This document shows positions 52,141-61,378 of a stretch of DNA of 64,000 nt, piece by piece. Every line of letters begins with the position of its first letter. Position 1 is the stretch's first letter. The notes beneath the pieces were generated by a model. It had not been told where the DNA came from. It ran no database searches and saw only the letters and a list, made by a program, of their open reading frames with translations. This stretch comes from Brevundimonas sp. Root608. GTDB taxonomy: Bacteria > Pseudomonadota > Alphaproteobacteria > Caulobacterales > Caulobacteraceae. The translations under genes were made by a program, and so were the position numbers. The stretch spans positions 106,930 through 170,929 of the forward strand of contig NZ_LMGT01000007.1 in NCBI RefSeq assembly GCF_001427825.1, given 5' to 3'.

Positions 52141-53595
52141 ATGAACACCCCGAACCGCGACGCCGGCCTCGCCCTTATGCGTCAGCACGCCCTGATCGCC
52201 GGTGAGCCGGTCGCCGCGAACGGCCAGGGCATCGCCGTCGACGACCCAGCGACCGGCGAGGTCATCGGCTGGATCCCGGACCTCGGCGCGGCCGAGACCG
52301 AACGCGCGATCGCCGCCGCCGTGGAGGCCTTCCCCGACTGGTCGCGGTCGGACCCGCACAGGCGCGCGGCCTTCCTGCGCGAATGGGCCCGGCTGGTCGA
52401 CGAGAACAACGAGGGGCTGGGAGCCCTGATGGCGCTGGAGAACGGCAAGCCGCTCGAGGAGGCCCGGGGAGAGGTCGCCTACGCCAGCAGCTTCCTCAAA
52501 TGGTTCGCCGGCGAGGCGGAGCGGCTGATCGGCGAAACCCAGGACAGCCCGCTGGGTCACGTCATCCTCACCTTCCGCGAGGCGATCGGCCCCTGCGCCC
52601 TGATCACGCCGTGGAATTTCCCGACCGCCATGCTGACGAGGAAGCTCGGCCCCGCCTTCGCCGCCGGCTGCACCGCGGTGGTCAAGCCGGCCAGCCAGAC
52701 GCCGTTCTCGGCCATCGCCCTGGCCGAGCTGGCGTACAGGGCGGGTCTGCCCAAGGGCGCGCTGAGCATCGTCACCGGCGACGCCGCGACCATCGGCGGA
52801 GTCCTGACGGCCTCGCCGGCGATCAGAAAGCTCAGCTTCACCGGCTCGACGCCCGTCGGCAGGAAGCTGGCGGAACAATGCGCCCCGACCCTGAAGCGGG
52901 TGTCGATGGAGCTGGGCGGCGCCGCGCCGCTGATCGTCTTCGCCGACGCCGATCTGGACCTCGCCGTGGCCGAAACCATCCGGGGCAAGTTCCGCAACTC
53001 GGGCCAGACCTGCGTCTGTCCCAACCGCGTCTATGTCGAGGCTTCGGTCGCCGAGGCCTATGCGAAGAAGCTGGCCGCCGAGGTCGCGAAAATTCCGGTC
53101 GGACCGGCGTTCGAGGAGGGGGTGAAGGTCGGGCCCCTGATCGAGGACAAGGCGATCGCCAAGGTCGAGGCCCACCTCGAAAAGGTGAAGGCGTCCGGCG
53201 GCAGGGTCCTGACGGGCGGCGCGCGGCATGCGCTGGGCGGGCGCTTCTTCCAGCCGACCGTGACCCTCGGCGGCGACGACAAGCTGTTCCGCGATGAGGA
53301 GACCTTCGGCCCCCTGATCCCGGTCTTCCCGTTCGACAGCGAGGCCGAGGTGCTGGGCAAGGCCAATGATTCCGAGTTCGGCCTGGCCTCCTATGTCTTC
53401 ACCCGCGACCTCGACCGGGCCTTCCGCATGGGCCGGGGCATCGAGGCGGGGATGTGCGGCGTCAACACCGGCATCATCTCGACGGCGGCCGCCCCGTTCG
53501 GCGGGGTGAAGGCCTCGGGCTATGGCCGCGAGGGCTCGGTCCACGGAATCGACGAATACGTCGACATCAAACAGGTGACCCTGGCCTTGCGATGA
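52141..53595 (+). CDS. gabD: NAD(P)-dependent succinate-semialdehyde dehydrogenase
   Basis: A 484-residue aldehyde dehydrogenase of the GabD group. Motifs are ITPWNFPTAMLTRKLGPAFAAGCTAVVKPASQTP (in part), SFTGSTPVGRKLAEQ, the ELGGAAPLIVF glutamate, and the catalytic cysteine in NSGQTCVCPNRVYV. The second cysteine two residues on is the GabD redox-switch pattern. The product is succinate from GABA or polyamine breakdown. It lies ten bases after the YjfC-like gene; a polyamine link to glutathionylspermidine-type chemistry is an attractive guess. Confidence 0.9.
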   Translation: MNTPNRDAGLALMRQHALIAGEPVAANGQGIAVDDPATGEVIGWIPDLGAAETERAIAAAVEAFPDWSRSDPHRRAAFLREWARLVDENNEGLGALMALENGKPLEEARGEVAYASSFLKWFAGEAERLIGETQDSPLGHVILTFREAIGPCALITPWNFPTAMLTRKLGPAFAAGCTAVVKPASQTPFSAIALAELAYRAGLPKGALSIVTGDAATIGGVLTASPAIRKLSFTGSTPVGRKLAEQCAPTLKRVSMELGGAAPLIVFADADLDLAVAETIRGKFRNSGQTCVCPNRVYVEASVAEAYAKKLAAEVAKIPVGPAFEEGVKVGPLIEDKAIAKVEAHLEKVKASGGRVLTGGARHALGGRFFQPTVTLGGDDKLFRDEETFGPLIPVFPFDSEAEVLGKANDSEFGLASYVFTRDLDRAFRMGRGIEAGMCGVNTGIISTAAAPFGGVKASGYGREGSVHGIDEYVDIKQVTLALR

Positions 53596-53602
53596 ACCGC
53601 GG

Positions 53603-54037
53603 TCACCCCTCGGCCGCGGCCTTCCAGCTCTCGGCGACGGCGTCGACGGCATGGCGCAGGCGGGCGCGGTGTTTGTCGAAGAACATCTCGCCGCGCAGCC
53701 CCGAGAAGATGAAGCCGTTGGCGGCGATGCAGGCGTTGGGCTCGTCCAGCGCCTGGATTTCGAAATAGCGCACCGAGCGCGACCACAGGCCCCGGTTCTC
53801 GGTCCAGACCAACTGGGCCTCGGGCTGCCAGTCGCCGACGCGGACCGCGGCGCGACGCTCCGGCAGGCCCTCGATCCCCTCGGTCAGGGCGATGCCGGCC
53901 CCGAAGGCGATGGCCCCCTCAAGTCCCGACTCGACAGGGTTCCAGCGGTCCCAGCCGGGCAGGTCGGCGATCAGGGCCCAGAGCTGTTCGGGCGTGGCGC
54001 GGACGCCGATGCGGCGTTCGATACGGGCGGTTTCCAT
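53603..54037 (-). CDS. SRPBCC (START/Bet v 1) domain protein
   Basis: A 144-residue single-domain protein of the polyketide cyclase/SRPBCC fold: IGVRATPEQLWALIADLPGWDRWNPVESG at the N-terminus, where the W.RW.P motif is characteristic, and SVRYFEIQALDE later. Members bind hydrophobic ligands in a deep pocket. Ligand unknown. Its stop is seven bases from the gabD stop (convergent). Confidence 0.82.
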   Translation of the reverse strand: METARIERRIGVRATPEQLWALIADLPGWDRWNPVESGLEGAIAFGAGIALTEGIEGLPERRAAVRVGDWQPEAQLVWTENRGLWSRSVRYFEIQALDEPNACIAANGFIFSGLRGEMFFDKHRARLRHAVDAVAESWKAAAEG

Positions 54038-54088
54038 GGCTCCGATCTGACACGGCTTTCCGACGGAGAAAAGGCCCCCGATCCCCGG

Positions 54089-55390
54089 TCAGCGGTTGCC
54101 CTCGGGACCGGGCTGGGAGGCGGGCGGCGTGTCGGACGAAGGGGTCTCGTCACGGTCCGGCAGGTCGGGCGGGCCCGTGCGCAGCCGCGTGCTGGCGAAA
54201 CACAGGGCCGTGGCGGCGGCCAGCAGGATGGCGTTACCGATGAACGGGCCCGGCTCGGCCAGTTCATACAGGGCCACGCCGATCACCGGCGGGCCGAGGA
54301 AGCTGAGACCCGCCAGCGACATCATCAGCCCGGCGACCGCCCCCTGTTCGTGCGGCCCGACCGACAGGGACGAGCCGGCGGTGAAGCCCGGCCGGGCGAA
54401 GCCGACGCCCATCGACACCACGGCGTAGCCGACCACCACGCCATAGTAGCCGGGCGAGGCGATGCTCATCAGATTGCCGACCAGCGCCAGCCCCGCGCCC
54501 CAGCGCATCAGGTCGCGCGGCTGCAGCTTCAGCAGCGGGATCAGGCCCCACTGCGCCATCAGGGTCGCCGCGGCGCCGGCCAGCATGGCGATGCCGATGA
54601 AGGGCTGGGCGTCGCGCGCCGCCATGCCGGTCGCGCCCAGTTCGTCGATGATGTGGAAGCCCAGCACCGAGATGTTCACCGCCTGGGCGCCGGTGACCAG
54701 CAGGCCGTACAGCAGATAGTCCCGCACGCGCGGGTCCTTCCACAACCCCTTGCCGGCCTCGCCGCGATGGCCGCCGGGCGAGGGCGTGCGCACCACCTCG
54801 CCGCTGGGCAGCTTGCGCCAGACGATGACGAGAACGACCGCGCCGAACAGGGCGAAGGCGTACATCGGCCCCGCCAGCCCCACGAGCGGCAGGACGAAGA
54901 AGGGCGCCAGCGCCGGCCCTACCACCGTGCCCAGCCCCTGGGCCGAGGCCAGCAGCGACATGGCCTGGGTCCGCTGCTCCGGCGAGGTCCGGTCGGCGAC
55001 ATAGGCCTGGGATGCGATCGGCGCGGCCGAGCCGAACACGCCATAGATGGTGCGCGCCACCGCCATCAGGGTGAAGGCGAGGCCCGCGCCCAGCCACTGC
55101 TCCAGCCCCGAGGTCGCGGCCAGGCCGAAACCGCTCATGGAGACGACGAAACCGGACAGGCCGATCAGTATGACCCGCTTGCGCCCGAGGGTGTCGGACA
55201 GCCGCGCCCAGAACGGCGAGGCGATGGTCCACATCAGGGCCGAGATGGCGAAGGCGCCGGCGACGAGTGTGTCTGACAGGCGGAACTCGCGCCCGATCGC
55301 CGGCAGGACCGACTGCAGCGCCATGTTTCCCGCCGCCGCGATCAGGCTGACGGAGAAAAGCATGGCGAAGGCGGGCGAGCGCAGGTTCAT
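54089..55390 (-). CDS. MFS transporter (drug efflux-like)
   Basis: From the ATG at 55390 there are 433 residues with twelve predicted helices. The motif FWARLSDTLGRKRVILIG follows helix 2 (motif A), and SAAPIASQAYVADRTSPEQR fits the TetA/multidrug DHA1 branch. Substrate unknown; no regulator adjoins it. The cytoplasmic C-terminus is Pro/Ser-rich. Confidence 0.85.
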   Translation of the reverse strand: MNLRSPAFAMLFSVSLIAAAGNMALQSVLPAIGREFRLSDTLVAGAFAISALMWTIASPFWARLSDTLGRKRVILIGLSGFVVSMSGFGLAATSGLEQWLGAGLAFTLMAVARTIYGVFGSAAPIASQAYVADRTSPEQRTQAMSLLASAQGLGTVVGPALAPFFVLPLVGLAGPMYAFALFGAVVLVIVWRKLPSGEVVRTPSPGGHRGEAGKGLWKDPRVRDYLLYGLLVTGAQAVNISVLGFHIIDELGATGMAARDAQPFIGIAMLAGAAATLMAQWGLIPLLKLQPRDLMRWGAGLALVGNLMSIASPGYYGVVVGYAVVSMGVGFARPGFTAGSSLSVGPHEQGAVAGLMMSLAGLSFLGPPVIGVALYELAEPGPFIGNAILLAAATALCFASTRLRTGPPDLPDRDETPSSDTPPASQPGPEGNR

Positions 55391-55421
55391 CGGGCCATCC
55401 TGGACCGGCATTTCCGCCCGG

Positions 55422-55772
55422 TCACTCTTCGCCGACCAGCTTCAGCGACGGCTTGAGCCGGCGACCGTCGTCCAGGCCGAGGCGGGCCTTGACCTCGAAC
55501 AGGTCGGCCCCGGCGGGCACGATCAGCAGGGCCTTGGGGTTGGCCGCGTTGACGGCGATGACCGCATTCTTCGGGCAGATGTCGAAACAGTTGGTCTCCT
55601 TGACCACCAGCTCGGCCTTCTTGCCCTTGCCCGCCTTCAGATATTTGCGCAGCGCCTTCTTCAGCGTCCTGTCGCCGTCGGGGCCGAAGCCCTTGCCGTC
55701 CAGCTTCCTCGAGCATTTGCGGCAGACCAGCACCACGTCGCGCCACTGGGTCTTTGCGGTCTTGATGGCCAT
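55422..55772 (-). CDS. (2Fe-2S) ferredoxin-domain protein
   Basis: A 116-residue thioredoxin-like ferredoxin from the ATG at 55772. Four cysteines match the family: C17 and C20 (LVCRKCSRK) and a TNCFDICPKNAV pair (C-x3-C) in the second half. Such proteins transfer single electrons; the partner is unknown. Upstream in-frame codons to 55808 overlap the divergent leader and were not used. It lies between an MFS gene (same strand) and an amidohydrolase gene (divergent, 83 bases). Confidence 0.82.
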   Translation of the reverse strand: MAIKTAKTQWRDVVLVCRKCSRKLDGKGFGPDGDRTLKKALRKYLKAGKGKKAELVVKETNCFDICPKNAVIAVNAANPKALLIVPAGADLFEVKARLGLDDGRRLKPSLKLVGEE

Positions 55773-55855
55773 GACGATCCAGATCGCCCGCCGGACGCCC
55801 TTGCGCAAGGGCGGCGGCTTTGCGCACCTTGCGGCCTCAAGACATCGGGGACGCC

Positions 55856-57172
55856 ATGACCATCCGCCGCCTGCTCGCCGCCTCCAGCCTCGCGTTGGTC
55901 CTGTCCGCCGGCCTGGCCCATGCGCAGCCGGCGCCTGTCGCGCTGGAGCGGGTCGAGGCGGCGGTCGCGGCCGAAACGCCCCGCGTCGTCGCCTGGCGGC
56001 GCGACATCCACGCCCATCCCGAGCTCGGCTTCGCCGAAACCCGCACCGCCGCCCTGGTGGCGGAGCATCTGCGCGCCCTCGGGATGGAGGTCCGCACCGG
56101 CGTCGGCAAGACCGGCGTCGTCGGCGTGCTGCGCGGCGGCCGGCCGGGCCGGACCGTGGCCCTGCGCGCCGACATGGACGCCCTGCCGGTGCTGGAGGCG
56201 ACCGGCCTGCCCTTCGCCTCGACCGCGACCGGGACCTATCAGGGCAATACGGTGCCCGTGGCCCACGCCTGCGGCCACGACGCCCACATCGCCATGCTGA
56301 TGGGCGCCGCCGAGGTCCTGGCCGGCATGAGGGCCGACATCGCCGGGACCGTCGTCTTCATCTTCCAGCCGGCCGAGGAGGGGGCGCCTCCGGGCGAGCC
56401 CAAGGGCGGCGCGGCCCTGATGATCGAGGAGGGCGCGCTGGAGAATCCGAGGCCCGACGCCATCTTCGGCCTGCACGTCGTGCCGGGGCGGCCCGGCACG
56501 GTCTTCTACCGGCCGCAGGGATTCATGGCGGCCTCGGACCGGATCGACATCGTCCTCCATGGCCGCCAGACCCACGGCGCCTGGCCGTGGAAGGGCGTCG
56601 ACGTCATCGCCGTGGCGGCCCAGATCATCCAGACGGTCAACACCCTGACCGCCCGCACCGTCGACCCGACCACGACGCCGACGGTCTTCACCATCGCCAC
56701 CGTGGACGCGGGCGTCCGCTACAACATCATCCCGGACGAGGCGACGCTGTCGGGCACCCTGCGCACCTTCGACATCGCCCAGCGCGACGATCTGGTGCGG
56801 CGCGCGGGCGTGGCCATCGACAATGTCGCCGAAACCTTCGGCGCGACGGCCGAGTTCTCGGTCCGCCAGAACGCAGCCCTGGTTTACAACAACGAGGCGC
56901 TGTCGGCCTGGCTGGCCCCGGTCCTGACCGAGGCGGCCGGCGCCGGCGCCGTCAACGCCGCCAGCCCGCCGACGACGGTGGCCGAGGACTTCAGCTACCT
57001 GTCGCAGGTCGTGCCGGGCGTCTTCTATCACCTCGGCGCCTCGAAGGACGGGGCCGATCCCAACACATCGCCGCCGAACCATTCGCCCGGCTTCGACGTC
57101 AATGAATCGATCCTGCCCCTGGGCGTGAAGACCCATGTCCTCAGCGCCCTGCGGTTCCTGGAGCGGCCGTGA
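55856..57172 (+). CDS. M20 family amidohydrolase, exported (hippurate hydrolase-like)
   Basis: A 438-residue metallo-hydrolase with a signal peptide (about 1-21, ending AHAQ). It shows the M20D features: RRDIHAHPELGFAETRTA, LRADMDALPV, HACGHDAHIAMLMGAA (metal ligands), PAEEGAPPGE, FGLHVVPGRP and a late HSPGFDVNE. It hydrolyses N-acyl amino acids, probably in the periplasm. The exported form is common in Caulobacterales. Metal ligands all appear intact. Confidence 0.9.
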   Translation: MTIRRLLAASSLALVLSAGLAHAQPAPVALERVEAAVAAETPRVVAWRRDIHAHPELGFAETRTAALVAEHLRALGMEVRTGVGKTGVVGVLRGGRPGRTVALRADMDALPVLEATGLPFASTATGTYQGNTVPVAHACGHDAHIAMLMGAAEVLAGMRADIAGTVVFIFQPAEEGAPPGEPKGGAALMIEEGALENPRPDAIFGLHVVPGRPGTVFYRPQGFMAASDRIDIVLHGRQTHGAWPWKGVDVIAVAAQIIQTVNTLTARTVDPTTTPTVFTIATVDAGVRYNIIPDEATLSGTLRTFDIAQRDDLVRRAGVAIDNVAETFGATAEFSVRQNAALVYNNEALSAWLAPVLTEAAGAGAVNAASPPTTVAEDFSYLSQVVPGVFYHLGASKDGADPNTSPPNHSPGFDVNESILPLGVKTHVLSALRFLERP

Positions 57173-57211
57173 CCTTATCCGGGCGCGAGGCTGTCACCCG
57201 CTGAACCCCGG

Positions 57212-58372
57212 TCAGGCCCGGTCGAAAAACGTCCCTATCACCCGGCGATAGACCTCGGCCAGGGCCTCGATCTCGGCCACCGGCGCGCGCTCGTCGATCT
57301 GGTGCATGGTCTGGCCGACCAGCCCCAGTTCCAGCACCGGACACATGGCGCGGATGAAGCGGGCGTCGGAGGTGCCGCCGGTGGTCGACGCCTCGGGCCG
57401 CCGGCCGGTCGCGGCCTCGACGGCGTCCCGCACGCCCTCGATGAAGGGGCCGGGGCCGGTCAGGAAGGCGTCGCCCGAGCACAGATGCTCCAGCTCGATG
57501 CGCAGGCCGGATGCGGCCTGGGCCTCGCCCGCCATGGCGTTCAGCCAGGCGATCAGGTCGTCGCCGGTGTGGCTGGGGTTGAAGCGGATGTTGAGCCGCG
57601 CCTTCGCCTCGGCCGGAATGATGTTGGTCGCCGGATTGCCGATGTCGATCGTGGTGATCTCGAGGTTCGACGGGGGGAATTCCGGATAGCCGTGATCCAG
57701 CCTGTGGTCGTCCAGCCGGGCCAGCAGCTTCGCCAGCACCGGCGCGGGATTGGCGGCGCGGTCCGGATAGGCGACGTGCCCCTGCTTGCCGTGGACGGTG
57801 ATCCAGGTGTTCAGCGAGCCGCGCCGCCCGACCTTGATCATGTCGCCCAGAACCTGCGACGACGACGGCTCCCCGACCACGCAGGCGTCGATGACCTCGC
57901 CCTCGGCCATCAGGGTTTCGACCACCCGTCTGGTGCCGTGCAGGGCGGGGCCTTCCTCGTCGCCGGTGATCAGGAAGGACAGGCTGCCCGGAACCTCGCC
58001 CCCGGCCAGAACCTGAGAGACCGCCGCCACCCAGGCCGCGATGCCGCCCTTCATGTCGACCGCGCCCCGGCCGTAGAGGACGCCGTCCCTGACCTCGGCC
58101 TCGAACGGGCCGGACGACCACGCCTGTTCCGAACCGGTCGGCACCACATCGGTGTGCCCCGCGAAGCAGAGATTGGGGCTGGCCGTCCCGCGCCGGGCAT
58201 AGAGGTTCTCGATCCCCTCGAACGGCATGCGCCGGCAGTGGAAGCCGAGACCGGTCAGGGCGCGTTCCAGCACGTCCATCGCGCCGGCGTCCGCGGGCGT
58301 GACCGACGGCCTGCGGATCAGGTCGCGGGTCAGGGCGACAGGATCGATAACGGGAGTTGATGCGACGCTCAT
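57212..58372 (-). CDS. dapE: Succinyl-diaminopimelate desuccinylase DapE
   Basis: Lysine and peptidoglycan precursor enzyme that releases LL-diaminopimelate. From the ATG at 58372 the protein has 386 residues. Key motifs are LCFAGHTDVVPTG (metal ligand His and Asp), GRGAVDMKGGIAAWV, ITGDEEGPALHGT (catalytic and bridging Glu), GEPSSSQVLGDMIKVGRRGS and the STTGGTSDARF tail with the last His nearby in TMHQIDE. A two-zinc M20 enzyme. It complements lysC, seen earlier in the window, in the same pathway. Confidence 0.95.
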   Translation of the reverse strand: MSVASTPVIDPVALTRDLIRRPSVTPADAGAMDVLERALTGLGFHCRRMPFEGIENLYARRGTASPNLCFAGHTDVVPTGSEQAWSSGPFEAEVRDGVLYGRGAVDMKGGIAAWVAAVSQVLAGGEVPGSLSFLITGDEEGPALHGTRRVVETLMAEGEVIDACVVGEPSSSQVLGDMIKVGRRGSLNTWITVHGKQGHVAYPDRAANPAPVLAKLLARLDDHRLDHGYPEFPPSNLEITTIDIGNPATNIIPAEAKARLNIRFNPSHTGDDLIAWLNAMAGEAQAASGLRIELEHLCSGDAFLTGPGPFIEGVRDAVEAATGRRPEASTTGGTSDARFIRAMCPVLELGLVGQTMHQIDERAPVAEIEALAEVYRRVIGTFFDRA

Positions 58373-58420
58373 AAGGCTGTGCTTTACGGGGTTCCAACGA
58401 TTGCGAGAAGGCTTCTCCCC

Positions 58421-58891
58421 ATGCCGAAGATCGACATCGACGCCGCGCCCACCGGACACGGCACGGGCTACCCCGAGGAATTCGCCGGCCCCTGCAAGCC
58501 GCGCCGCCGCTGGCGGCTGGGCGACGCCGTCGGCCTGGACCAGTTCGGCGTCAACCTGCTGCGCCTGCCCGCCGGCGCCTGGTCCAGCCAGCGCCACTGG
58601 CACGAGGGCGAGGACGAGTTCGTCTGGATCGTGTCCGGCGAGGTGGCGCTGGTCGAGGACGAGGGCGAGACCGTGCTGCGCGCCGGCGACTGCGCCGGCT
58701 TCAAGGCCGGCGTGCCCAACGGCCACAAGATCGAGAACCGCTCCGCCGCCGAGGCCGTTCTGCTGGAGGTCGGGACCCGCAGGCCGGACGGCGACGCGGG
58801 CGACTATCCGGATATTGACATGGTCTTTCGGCAGGGCGGCTATTTCCACCGCGACGGCGCCCCGTATCCGAAAGTCGACCGCCGCACGTGA
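58421..58891 (+). CDS. Cupin domain protein
   Basis: A 156-residue single cupin. The metal-site motif runs RHWHEGEDEFVWIVSGE (two His, one Glu) and the second motif is AGVPNGHKIENRS (final His). Cupins of this type include dioxygenases, isomerases and sugar-binding proteins, so the reaction is open. The ATG at 58421 follows a purine-rich AGAAGG stretch. The stop overlaps the GTG start of the next gene (GTGA), suggesting co-expression with an MFS pump. Confidence 0.85.
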   Translation: MPKIDIDAAPTGHGTGYPEEFAGPCKPRRRWRLGDAVGLDQFGVNLLRLPAGAWSSQRHWHEGEDEFVWIVSGEVALVEDEGETVLRAGDCAGFKAGVPNGHKIENRSAAEAVLLEVGTRRPDGDAGDYPDIDMVFRQGGYFHRDGAPYPKVDRRT

Positions 58892-60171
58892 CCGAAACCC
58901 TCGAGACGACCGAACCGGTCCAGTCCCCGCCCCCGCCGGAAGGCCCCGCCAGTCCCTGGGCCATCCGCGACTTCCGCCTGCTGTGGATCGGGCGGGTGGC
59001 GGCGGTGCTGGGCATCCAGATCCAGTCCTCGGCCCTGCTGTGGCAGGTCTATGAGATCGCGCGCCGCGACCATCCCATCGCCGAGGCGAGCCTGTATCTG
59101 GGGCTGGTCGGCCTGTGCCAGTTCCTGCCGCTGCTGGCCCTGACCCTGCCCGCCGGAGCCATGGCCGACCGGCGCGACCGCAAGACCACCGTCATCCTGT
59201 CCGTGATGGTCGAGGCCGGCTGCGCGGTCGGCTTCCTGCTCATGGCCATCCATGGCCGCCCGCCGCTGTGGGGCCTGCTGGCCGTCGCCGCCGTCTTCGG
59301 GGCGGCCCGCGCCTTCCTCGCCCCGGCCAGCCAGGCCTTCCTGCCCATGGTGGTCGGCCGGCGCGCCCTGCCGCCGGCCATCGCCGCCCAGTCGATCGCC
59401 TTCCAGACCGGCGCCATCGCCGGACCGGCCCTGGGCGGGGTCATCGTCGGCCTGTCCGTGCCCCTGGCCTACGCCTCGGCCCTGGCCATGTTCGCCGTCG
59501 GCGTCGGCAGCCTGCTGCTGATCCGCACCAGCGGCCGTCCCGCCCCGTCCCCGACGCGGATTCCGATGGGGGAACAGGTCCGGGAAGGCCTGGCCTATGT
59601 CTGGAACACGAAGATCGTCCTCGGCGCCATCTCCCTCGACCTGATCGTGGTGCTGCTGGCGGGCGTGGCCCTGCTGACCCCCATCTTCGCGCGCGACATC
59701 CTGCACGTCGGGCCCGAGGGCTTCGGCCTGCTGCGCGCCGCCTTCGGCGCCGGGGCCCTGCTGGTGGCCCTGTATCTCAGCCGCTTCCCGATCGTGAAGC
59801 ACGGCGGCAAATGGATGTTCGCCGCCGTCGCCGTCTTCGGCCTGTGCACCCTGACCTTCGGCCTGTCGAAGAGCGTCTGGCTGTCCGGCGCGGCCCTGTT
59901 CCTCGGCGGGGCGGCGGACATGATCAGCGTCAACATCCGCCAGACCCTGATCCAGCTGGCCACGCCCGATCACATGCGCGGACGGGTGTCGTCGGTGTCC
60001 ATGCTGTTCATCGGCGCCTCCAACGAACTGGGCGAGGCCTGGTCCGGCGTGGCCGTCCGCGTCCTCGGGCCGATCCAGGCGGCGGTGTTCGGCGGGATCG
60101 GCGCCCTGACGGCGACCGGCCTTTGGGCGCGCTGGTTCCCGGACCTGCGCAAGGCCGACCGGCTGGAGTAG
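58888..60171 (+). CDS. MFS transporter (EntS/enterobactin-exporter-like)
   Basis: A 427-residue permease starting with GTG and coupled to the cupin gene. Twelve helices are predicted. SALLWQVYEIARR, PAGAMADRRDRKTTVILS and the RVSSVSMLFIGASNELGE segment near the end are typical of the EntS/DUF894 branch. EntS exports enterobactin, but no siderophore genes are near, so the substrate is unknown. The gene converges on dcd across a repeat element. Confidence 0.86.
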   Translation: MTETLETTEPVQSPPPPEGPASPWAIRDFRLLWIGRVAAVLGIQIQSSALLWQVYEIARRDHPIAEASLYLGLVGLCQFLPLLALTLPAGAMADRRDRKTTVILSVMVEAGCAVGFLLMAIHGRPPLWGLLAVAAVFGAARAFLAPASQAFLPMVVGRRALPPAIAAQSIAFQTGAIAGPALGGVIVGLSVPLAYASALAMFAVGVGSLLLIRTSGRPAPSPTRIPMGEQVREGLAYVWNTKIVLGAISLDLIVVLLAGVALLTPIFARDILHVGPEGFGLLRAAFGAGALLVALYLSRFPIVKHGGKWMFAAVAVFGLCTLTFGLSKSVWLSGAALFLGGAADMISVNIRQTLIQLATPDHMRGRVSSVSMLFIGASNELGEAWSGVAVRVLGPIQAAVFGGIGALTATGLWARWFPDLRKADRLE

Positions 60172-60188
60172 GGGCCAAGGGCTAGGGG

Positions 60189-60248
60189 CCAGGTTCCAGG
60201 GAAACAGCGCGCGACCGCCCCTCGTCTTCCCTAATCCCTGGAACCTGG
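60189..60248. repeat. Imperfect palindromic intergenic element (CTAATCCCT type)
   Basis: CCAGGTTCCAGGGA (60189-60202) and TCCCTGGAACCTGG (60235-60248) are exact inverted copies with a 32-base spacer. The right arm contains CTAATCCCT, shared with the element at 62759-62866. It occupies the convergent gap between the MFS gene and dcd. Confidence 0.7.
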
Positions 60249-60256
60249 AACCTGCC

Positions 60257-61285
60257 TCACCACGGCCGGAAATGCTTCGACAGCTTCAGCCCCTGCCGCT
60301 GGTAGTGGCTGCCGCCCTCGCCATACAGGCGCGTCGGGCGTTCGGTCAGCGGCTCATAGACCAGCCGGGCGACGATCTGGCCGTGTTCCAGCAGGAAGGG
60401 CGTGTCGTGCGTCCGCACCTCCAGCACCCCCTTCGACCCCGCCCCGTGCGCCTCGTCCGTGCCGAAGCCTGGGTCGAAGAAGCCGGCGTAATGCACCCGG
60501 AACTCGCCGACCGACGGATCGATCGGCGTCATCTCGGCGGCCTGGTCGACCGGAATCTCGACGTCGTCGCTCGACGCCAGAATGTAGAATTCGCCGGGGT
60601 CCAGCAGCAGCTCGCCGCGGCGCAGGGTCAGCGGCTCCCAGAAGTCGCGCGGATCGTGGCCGTCGATGTTGTCGAGGTCGATCACCCCCGCGTGGCGCCG
60701 CCCGCGGAAGCCGACCACCGCCCCGTCGCCGCCCTGAAGCTCGACGCCGACGCTGCGGGTCTCCAGCTTCGGCGGCTCGCCGGCCTTGAGCCGCAGCTGG
60801 TTCAGCCGCGTCCCCGGCCGCACCAGGATGGGGAAGGTCTGGGGCGAGATCTCCAGATACAGCGCCCCCTCATAACCCTCGGCCACGTCGTCGAAACTGG
60901 CGCCGCGGTCGGTCAGCAGCCGCACGAACACGTCGACCCGCCCGGTCGAGCTCTTGGGGTTGGCCCGCGCGATCAGACCCTTGGGCAGGCTCAGCCGCTC
61001 CTGCAGCCGGGCGATGTAGACGCAGCCGCGCTCCAGCACGACGCCGCCCGACAGGTCGATCCGGTGCATGGAGACGTCGGCGATGCGGTCCTCGACCGTG
61101 CGCTTTCCGGGCAGGAAGGAGGCCCGCACGCGCCACGCCTCGTCCGACAGCCGCAGGTCGAGACTGGCCGGCTGCACCTGATCGGCGTCGAAGGGGGTGT
61201 CCGAAGCGATCGCCCCGCCGGCGATCAGGGCCTCGATGGACTGGCACGGCAGGATGCCGGGGAGGGTGGATTCGAAGGTCTGCAT
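60257..61285 (-). CDS. dcd: dCTP deaminase, long alphaproteobacterial form
   Basis: Makes dUTP from dCTP. The 342-residue protein is nearly twice the length of E. coli Dcd (193) and has two dUTPase-like halves: the first (about 1-165) with ANPKSSTGRVDVFVR and the EGALYLEIS stretch, the second (about 180-340) with FYILASSDDVEIP and VHYAGFFDPGFG. The catalytic motif (PKSS.GR) is in the first half. This tandem form is usual in alphaproteobacteria. It diverges from apaG with a 93-base gap. Confidence 0.93.
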   Translation of the reverse strand: MQTFESTLPGILPCQSIEALIAGGAIASDTPFDADQVQPASLDLRLSDEAWRVRASFLPGKRTVEDRIADVSMHRIDLSGGVVLERGCVYIARLQERLSLPKGLIARANPKSSTGRVDVFVRLLTDRGASFDDVAEGYEGALYLEISPQTFPILVRPGTRLNQLRLKAGEPPKLETRSVGVELQGGDGAVVGFRGRRHAGVIDLDNIDGHDPRDFWEPLTLRRGELLLDPGEFYILASSDDVEIPVDQAAEMTPIDPSVGEFRVHYAGFFDPGFGTDEAHGAGSKGVLEVRTHDTPFLLEHGQIVARLVYEPLTERPTRLYGEGGSHYQRQGLKLSKHFRPW

Positions 61286-61378
61286 TTCTCCGGCTTACAC
61301 GATTTTTCGCCGTGTCTCCCCTCCCGGGCGCCACACGGCCGCGCTTGACGTGCGGCCGGGTTGTACGACCATTGCCGG

